The notes under the pieces are model-generated. The model saw only the letters and a program-made list of their open reading frames with translations. It had not been told where the DNA came from and searched no databases. Positions 56,736-64,000 of a stretch of DNA of 64,000 nt are shown in pieces. The translations under genes and the position numbers were made by a program. Origin of the DNA: Zizania palustris (taxonomy: Eukaryota > Streptophyta > Magnoliopsida > Poales > Poaceae). The stretch covers positions 31,030,778 to 31,094,777 of the forward strand of contig JAAALK010000080.1 of NCBI GenBank assembly GCA_019279435.1, read 5' to 3'. The stretch's first letter is position 1; each line of letters begins with the position of its first letter.

Positions 56736-59700
56736 TGTAACAGCCCCAAAATTAAAAATAAAATAAAAATAAGGAAAATAAATTTTCTGGAATTAAAAAG
56801 GGTTTATTTAATTAAAGAAAAGGCTAAAAGAACTCAATTAAAGCAAATCAGGGAGAAATATTTCAAATTTGAACCTGCAAAATTTATGGTGGAACCTAGA
56901 GGCCAAGAAATATTTTTGAGAATTTTTAAAAAAATTTAGAAACAATATTTCAAGCTCTACAAGAATATATGAATTTATGGAATTAATTTAAATCGAAAAA
57001 GGATTTAAAATGTTAGTGGGCCGCCTCCCTCCTTTCCCATCGGCCCGGCCCAGTCCAAGACTGCGCCCACTGACAGGCGGGACTCGCTTATCAGCGCGCC
57101 CTCCTTCTCTCCCCGCCCGCTCGCGTCACCCGGTCCCAACCGTAAGCCTCCGCCCGCGCCCCTTCGGCCGCTGTCAAGCATGGCCCGCTCGTGAGCCCCC
57201 TTCTCTTTCGCTCGCAGCCACTGACAGGTAGGGGCCACCTGTCAGGCCCTTCTTCTTCGTTGGAAGGGGATCTCTCCCCTTCCATTTTTAGCCGGCGCCC
57301 CCCTGCCTTTTTCACCGCCGGCCGACCGGATTCGCTAAACCGAGCGCGGGATCATCTTCCCCTCTCACCGGTGATCTCTTTCCCCCTTTAGCTCATGCGT
57401 TATCGGCATAGATGGCTAGTACCTGAGCTTATGGAAGCTCGCCGGAGTGTCCATGGAAACCCCTCGGGTTTTCCTCCCTCCGCTTTCCTTTCACGCCACC
57501 GACATCCCTCTATTTAAGCGCCGCCCTCGCCGCACTCCGCCACGCCACCAAAGCCTAAGCCCTCGTCATCCCAAGCCACCGCCCTCTTTCTTTTGGATTT
57601 CTCCCCTGCCTCGGCTCCGGCAGCCCTTCGTCGGCGCCACTTGCCTCCGCCGCCCTCGCCGTCGCCACCGCTAGAACCCCCGACGCCCCCTCTACCCCAT
57701 CCCGATCTCCGTTAGGCTCGACCACCGCCGGAACTCGTCGCCACTGTCAATCCCGAGGAGCCCGCCGCCTCCTCTCGTCGCCGGGTCACCGCCGGTCACC
57801 CTCCTCCGCCAATTCCGGTACGATCGTGACCCCCTCCCCCTCCTCTTTCCATTTCTATCGAGAAATAGGGCTTAGGGTCCTCGCCGCCATCGCCGCACCC
57901 ACACCTGTGCGCCACCGTCGCTGGAAGAAGAAGGGGTAGTTACCCTTCATTGTGTGCCGTGCCGGATGAGATCACAGCCACTCGATTTGCAGCGAACGAC
58001 CAGGATTAAATCCCGGAATCAAGCGCCTAGATGTGTTTGACCTCGGTTGACCGGTATCGCCCGTTCTCAACCGTTGATCATCACTTAAGCGCCCCGCCTC
58101 GCTGTCGGCCACCTAATCTGGATCGGACGGTCTAGATCCGACCGACCCACGCGCACAGAGCGCGGGTCCATGGTGGGCCTGGCTCACCGTGGACCCAAGC
58201 CTGTTTTCTGGTTTAAATAAAATTCATAAAATAGTTTAAACTTCAAAAATTCATATCTTGCTCAAATTAACTCCAAATTTGACCATTTCAATTCTGGAAA
58301 ATTTGTCTTTTTATCCTCTACACTTTTATACAATAAAAACACTATGTTTATTTGACACAAAATATTATTAATAAATAATCAAGAAAAGTCCCCTTTAGGA
58401 TTTAATTAATATTTCATTTAAATAATTCAGAAAAACCCTTAAAATTTATATTTTAATTTCAGAGGACATAATGACCCCATTTCACTGTTTTTAAGTCAAT
58501 AAAAATAGAATGATCATTTTCCCATTTCATTTTATTAAATAACATTTCCAAGGCCCTTTAGGATGAGTAATTAATTCAAATAATAGAAATGCAACACATT
58601 AACAAAATATCATGAAAACTTATATCATAACTTTAGAAGACCTAATAACTTAAGTTCACTATTTTTACTACAATAAAAATAATAAGGTTATTTTATACCT
58701 TTTTACTCCATCTCTAAAAAGGAAAATAAACGCCTCTTAGAACAAAATACTTATATCAATTTATAAACCTCTTTAAAAACTAATCATAAGTATTTAAGTA
58801 ACAATTCCCTAAAAACTAAAGATTATATCTCCTTACTTAATCCAACAAAAACATATATGCTTGTATGGTTGATTTTTGGATTGTTTATTGAATGTCGTAT
58901 TTACTTTTTTAAGAAGACTACATCGCCGTCGACGATCCGGAGTCTTATCCCGAGGTTCCACCTTCACCGTTTGCGGATCAAGGCAAGTCACAACCCCCAT
59001 TTTGATCATCATTGAGCCCAGTTTTTCATAATTACCGCTATAACTCATAGGAATTAAATATTGCATTAGTCTGATATCAAGCCCTACACTATATTTATTA
59101 GATCTCCGTCCTTGTGTGTAAAACCAAGCCATGCTTATTGAGCCTGAACTCCTTGTCACTCTACAATATTATATTAGCTAGTGTCCAATGTACCGACACA
59201 ACTGCTATAGGATAAAAAGAATGAGTCGTAGATAGATGGATTCTACTATATGAATTTCCCCGTTATTCTCGTCTCTGGACTCTGTTGGAGTTGGCTATGT
59301 TATAAGTATGGTGGGCTCCGGGTGCAAGCTAGGGCATTGGTTGGTCACACCCGGGGCACTATAAGGACCGGTCTGCGGGATCCGTTGCAAAGCACTTCCG
59401 TACTAACCACATGTCATGTGGGTAAGTCCTAACTGGAGGTATGGATCGTACCAACTTGGAACACCATAGTGGAGGGGTACAAGGGGAAAGCCTGCGGGTG
59501 ACTTGTACCGACGTGGCTCAAGGGGGGTATGGCGTGGCCCGAAGTGACTGGGAAACCATACGAAACCTATAAGAGGGTGTTATCGGATTGGTGTGTTCCA
59601 TGATGAAGGTTTTGGCATGAGCTTCTCATGACATGAGTCATTTAATACATTGTGGTGTGCGGGAAATGAGTGCCTTGTGGGTACAGTGGTACACCTCTGA

Positions 59701-60296
59701 TCAGAGTATTTAATCTTTTCGAAAAGCCGAGCCCACGGTCAAGGGCGGGTTGTGTGACTCTAGTAGTTAGTTTACTTTTATGTGAATGTTTGAGTTATTC
59801 ATGGCATGTAAGGACTGTTGAGCGAGGGTGGGCTGACTGTACCCCTCGAGGTAGAAGATGATGAAAGATGATGCATGACTCATGTTTACTTTTCTGCAAT
59901 AATAACCTGATTACATTAATTGCTTTATAAATTATGCTTTTTCGCAAAAGTAAGCCACTACCTTCCTTGTTATTACCTTGCATTATAATTGCATTCGGTG
60001 GCTTGCTGAGTACGTTTGTACTCACCCCCGTTGACTTACACCACCAGAGGCAGTCTACTACGAGGAGGGCGAAGGTCTGGAGTAGCGACCCAGTCAAGGC
60101 ACGAGACTGGAAGAAGACGTTCATCTAGAGGATTTATTTTATTAGTTTCTCTTTATTTAACTCTTTTGTATTAATATGGTCTACGAACCATGATTGATTG
60201 GCGTATTGTACGCAGTCGTGTGATGAACATCTTGTATTTATTGATTTTCTATGGAATTTCAATAAATTCCCGGTTTTATTAAATCGGGGTGTGACA
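56736..60296 (+). repeat. 3' LTR of gypsy C (3561 bp)
   Basis: It starts TGTAACAGCCCC, ends GGGGTGTGACA, and lacks the MITE found in the 5' copy. Exon-like blocks are at 58917-58982 and 60048-60085; the CCGGGTG hairpin is at 59318-59354. D gag resumes directly after it. Confidence 0.92.
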
Positions 60297-63200
60297 CAAC
60301 TGCACTAGCTGCCCCACCAACCCCCACCAAGAAAGCGGAGGTTCTGCGCGACAAGCACGACAAGCTGGTGATATGCTTCAATTGTCGCCAGGAGGGACAT
60401 TATTCTCACCAGTGTCCTCATCCCAAGCGTCCTCAAGGGATCGCGGCCAATCCCGCGGTTCACGCCCATGTCAACCATGTCTCCGCAGAAGAAGCTCAGG
60501 CCGCATCGGAGATAGTCATGGGTATGTTTTATATCAATTTTGTAACCGCAGTTATTTTATTCGACACTAGAGCAACTCATTCATTTATATCAGCAAGTTT
60601 TGTGAAAACACATAACTTGAATGAATGTGAGCTAACAAGACCGGTATTGATAGCCACCCCCAGCAAGCAAACCCTAGCCCACTTCTATAGTCCAAGGATA
60701 TGGGTAGATATCCAAGGCGTAACTTTTTGGGAAGATCCCATTCTAATAGATTGTAAAGGTTTGGACTTCATCCAAGGGATGGATTGGTTAAACAAGCACC
60801 AAGGGGTGATAGAATGCGCAAGAAGGAAAGTAACCGTGACCAGTGAAGAGGGAGTTGTTGTCACTTTTCAGATGCCAAACCAGAAGCCCGGAAGACCTCG
60901 TCTACATCAGATCGCACTAGAAGAAGTACCGGTAGCCTATGAATACCCGAACATCTTTCTTGAGGATTTGCCAGGGATGCCACCCAAGAGGGATATCGAG
61001 TTCAGGATTGACCTAGTGCCCGGGACCACTCGCATCTCAAAGCGACCCTACCGGATGGCCGCAAACGAGTTGGCAGAGATGAAGCAGCAGATAAAGGACC
61101 TTGAGTAGAAAGGATCCATAAGACCCATCATCAAGAACAAGTACCCTCTACCCAGGATTGATGATTTATTCGATTAACTAAAAGGGGCCACGATATTCTC
61201 CAAGATCGACCTCCGATCAGGTTATCATTAGTTAAGGATACGAGAGGAAGACATACCTAAGACGACTTTCACTTCCCGATACGGATTATATGAGTGTACC
61301 GTCATGTCATTTGGATTAACCAATGCCCCTGCCTTCTTCATGAACATGATGAACAAAGTGTTCATGGAGTACTTGGATAAATTTATAGTGGTATTCATAG
61401 ACGATATCCTCATTTATTCCAAAAGCCAAGAAGAGCATGAGACTCACATCCGGTTGACCCTAGGAAAACTCAGGGAACACCAGTTATACGCCAAGTATAG
61501 CAAGTGCAAGTTCTAGACGATGGAAGTGAAATTTCTAGGGAATATTATCTCGGCACAAGGCATCGCGGTAGACCCCACCACCGTGGAAGCAGTAACGGAT
61601 TGGCTGCCACCCACCAACATATCGGAGATACGAAGTTTTCTGGGACTAGCGGGTTACTACCATCGATTCATTGAGAATTTCTCCAAGATAGCGAAGCCCA
61701 TGACCAAGTTGCTACAGAAAGGAGAGAAGTTTGAATGGACTCCGGAATGTGAGGAAAGTTTTCGGACCCTCAAAATGCGGTTAGTATCGGCACCCATCTT
61801 AACCCTGCCGGACATAAGGAAGGACTTTCATGTCTATTGCGACGTGTCTCATCAAGGTTTGGGATGTGTCCTCATGCAAGACAGGAAATTTGTCTCATAC
61901 ACCTCCCGACAATTAAGACCGCACGAGTTGAACTACCCCACCCATGACCTAGAATTGGCTGCCGTAGTGCACGCTCTTAAGATTTGGAGGCACTATCTTG
62001 TTGGAAAACGTTGTGAAGTATTCACGGATCACAAGAGTTTGAAGTATATCTTCACGCAGCCAAATCTCAACCTTAGGCAGAGGCGATGGCTAGAATTGAT
62101 AAAAGACTACGACTTAGGCATTCACTACCACCCCAGCAAAGCAAACGTAGTGGCTGATGCTTTTAGTCGAAAAGGATACTGTACCGCTATCATGGTCTAG
62201 GATCACGTGCCTCTGTTATATGAGGAGATGGAGAGGTTAAACCTCGGAATAACCACTGGAGCCTACTTAGCCACACTAGAGGCGAGACCCATCCCGATAT
62301 AGCTGCAATCAAGAAGAACATGAGATAGGGCAAGGCCCTAGGGTTCTCAGAAGATGAGAACGACACCGTATGGTTTTGAACCAAGTTGTGTGTACCTAAT
62401 AAACCAGAGTTAAGGATCCTAATTCTAAGAGAGGCCCATGACACTTTGTACTCCATTCATCCCGGAAGTACAAAGATGCACCAGGACCTAAAAGAAAGAT
62501 ATTGGTGGGTTAGTATGAAAAGGGAGATTGCTCAGTTCGTAGCATAATGTGACACCTGCCGGCGAGTGAAGGCATAACATCAGAGGCCAGCAGGACTGTT
62601 GCAGCCCCTCAAGGTTCCCGAATGGAAATGGGAAGAGATTGATATGGATTTCATCACCGGACTCCCAAAGACCCAAGCCAGTATGACTCAATATGGGTGA
62701 TCATCGACCGACTTACGAAGGTAGCCCACTTCATAGCCGTCAAGATGACCTTCAGTGGCCCTTGGTTGGCAGAGTTATACATGTCCCACATAGTGTGCCT
62801 TCATGGAGTTCCAAAGAAGATAGTCTCCGATAGAGGGAGTTAGTTCATGTCCCAATTCTGGAAAAACTTTCAAGAAGAGATGGGGACAAGACTGAATTTC
62901 AGTACAGCATATCACCCCCAAACCGATGGATAGACCGAGAGGGTGAATGATATATTGGAGGATATGCTTAGGGCATGTGCCTAGATTTTGGAGGAACATG
63001 GGACAAGAGTTTACCGTACGCCGAGTTCTCGTACAATAATAGCTATCAGGCTAGCCTGCAGATGTCCCCATTTGAAGCCCTATACGGACGCAAGTGTAGA
63101 ACACCCTTGTTATGGGATCAGACCGGTGAGTCCCAAGTTTTTGGTACAGACGTTCTTCGGGAAGCCAAAGAGAAAGTAAGGATCATCCGAGATAGACTGA

Positions 63201-63685
63201 AGACAACCCAGTCCCAACAGAAGAGCTATGCCGACAACCATCGTCGGGATTTAGCCTTTGAAGAAGGAGATCATGTCTACCTTAGAGTCACTCCCCTCCA
63301 TGGCACTCAGAGGTTCAATATGAGAGGGAAGTTAGCACCCCGTTATGTTGGACCCTTCCGGATCATGCGACGCCAAGGAGAATTCGCTTACCAGCTAGAA
63401 CTGCCACCTTCATTGGCTGGGGTACACGATGTATTCCACGTATCGCAGCTAAAGAAGTGCCTTAGAGTACCAGCTGAGCAGGTTGATCTCCAGCAGCTTA
63501 ATATTCAAGAGGATCTGACCTATGTTGAGAAACCCATCCAGATATTGGAAGTCAAAGAAAGGGCAACCCGAAGCCGGGTTATTCGCTTTTGCAAGGTTCG
63601 GTGGAGTAATCATCCGGTTGAGGAAGCCACATGGGATAAGGAAGAGGAACTAAAAGCCCAGCACCCCGAGTTATTTGAGGATTGA
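60297..63685 (+). pseudogene. gag-pol: Gag-pol of gypsy D, continuation after element C
   Basis: The sequence resumes in gag with a canonical zinc knuckle CFNCRQEGHYSHQC, then a protease in which the active-site DSG reads DTR (FDTRATHSF). The reverse transcriptase lacks about 105 bp near 61123, including the VDYRALND region. FIDDILIYSK survives at about 61396, RNase H is readable to 62200, and the integrase is broken between 62200 and 62970 (a further deletion near 62290, and a frameshift near 62983). The last 236 codons, to TGA 63683-63685, are open and end in the chromodomain-like region. Stops at 61106, 61175 (TAA), 61229, 62198, 62841 and 62931 stand where A or B have CAG; 61514 is TGG to TAG. 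Confidence 0.88.
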
Positions 63686-63712
63686 TCCAGATCTCGAGGA
63701 CGATATTCTCTG

Positions 63713-63724
63713 TAAGGGGGATAG
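63713..63724 (+). other. Polypurine tract, gypsy D
   Basis: AAGGGGGATAGG lies about three bases before the 3' LTR of D. Confidence 0.85.
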
Positions 63725-63727
63725 GAT

Positions 63728-64000
63728 TGTAACACTCTAAAATTTCAGAATAAATAAAAATGAGGAAAATAGCAATTCTGCATTAAAAAGAATTATTTTA
63801 ATTTGGGAGAAGGATAAAAGAAACCAAATAAAACAAAACAGGGATAATACTTCAAATTTAAAGTCAGTAAAATTATGGTAGGATCTACAAGCCAAGAAGT
63901 ATTTTTGAGAATTTTTACAAAATTTTAGCAACTATGCTTCAAGCTCTAAACAAATAAATGAATTTCTGGAATTATTTTAAATAGAAAAGGCATTTTAAAT
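63728..64000 (+). repeat. 3' LTR of gypsy D, first 273 bp (window ends)
   Basis: TGTAACACTCTAAAATTTC aligns with the start of the 5' LTR at 32876 over its whole visible length, with about 18 differences. It shows that element D is closed by an LTR and ends outside the window. Confidence 0.9.

Larger units (their letters stand above)
38173..60296 (+). mobile_element. Gypsy element C: gag-only, non-autonomous; interrupted by element B
   Basis: LTRs of about 3.56 kb (TGTAACAGCCCC...TGACA) flank an internal region of only 2.48 kb that holds the primer-binding site, ORF1, a gag that ends just after the zinc knuckle, and a polypurine tract. Protease, reverse transcriptase, RNase H and integrase are absent, so it matches the TR-GAG type of non-autonomous element and would have used proteins from relatives. 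It lies in the gag of D, and its own 5' LTR was later split by element B (41672-54031) and a MITE (41218-41363). No matching target duplication was found. Confidence 0.88.
32876..64000 (+). mobile_element. Gypsy element D, old and broken, interrupted by element C; runs off the window
   Basis: D has a 5' LTR (32876-36030), a degenerate primer-binding site, ORF1 and gag, is split at 38172/38173 by element C, and resumes at 60297 with the remaining gag and pol, a polypurine tract and the first 273 bp of its 3' LTR. The gag halves are collinear with gag of A across the insertion, but I see no matching 5-bp duplication (TAGCC on the left, CAACT on the right). The overlapping parts of its LTRs differ at about 18 of 270 positions, the most of any element here. 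Many stops, frameshifts and deletions make it non-functional. Confidence 0.9.

Overview
The window is plant nuclear DNA, almost certainly from a grass. Retrotransposons make up most of it: one Ty1/copia element of the Sirevirus type and four related Ty3/gypsy elements with LTRs over 3 kb. The only host gene I can support is a three-exon pectate lyase whose GC-rich, C-ending codons are typical of grasses. The gypsy pol sequences resemble the Tekay/Del chromovirus lineage of grasses. Species cannot be read from the sequence.

Layout: 1-2530 is AT-rich DNA with three Tourist-like MITEs and part of a CACTA-like element. 2531-13315 is a complete, very young Sirevirus: two 1958-bp LTRs that I see differing at two positions, and gag and pol in one frame separated by one TAG. 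13316-14350 is the rest of the CACTA-like DNA, with its terminal repeat. 14351-15600 is intergenic DNA, partly LTR-like. 15722-17296 is the pectate lyase gene. 17690-18210 is an AT-rich tandem array. 19006-19514 is a decayed LINE fragment. From 20086 to the end everything except a short remnant (32460-32875) is gypsy DNA.

Gypsy region: element A (20086-32459, 5-bp duplication GAGGG) stands alone. Element D (32876 to beyond 64000) is the oldest. Element C (38173-60296, gag but no pol) sits inside the gag of D. Element B (41672-54031, duplication GTCTA) sits inside the 5' LTR of C. LTR divergence counted by eye fits the nesting: D about 6-7%, C about 3%, B about 1.4%, A about 0.6%, Sirevirus about 0.1%. 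Each gypsy element has an extra ORF (ORF1) between the primer-binding site and gag. Only B keeps ORF1 and the 1488-aa gag-pol open. A has one premature stop in each, and C and D are heavily broken. C probably depended on proteins from relatives such as B.

Three points deserve attention. (1) Inside the gypsy LTRs, two short blocks (66 nt, and 32 or 38 nt) are conserved with a codon-like substitution pattern, splice-like borders and a shared stop codon, in all four subfamilies; this looks like an undescribed spliced mini-gene inside the LTR. (2) The premature stops in A, C and D are mostly CAG to TAG or TAA, the expected trace of CHG methylation. (3) B carries a 3' LTR that is a chimera of two subfamilies.
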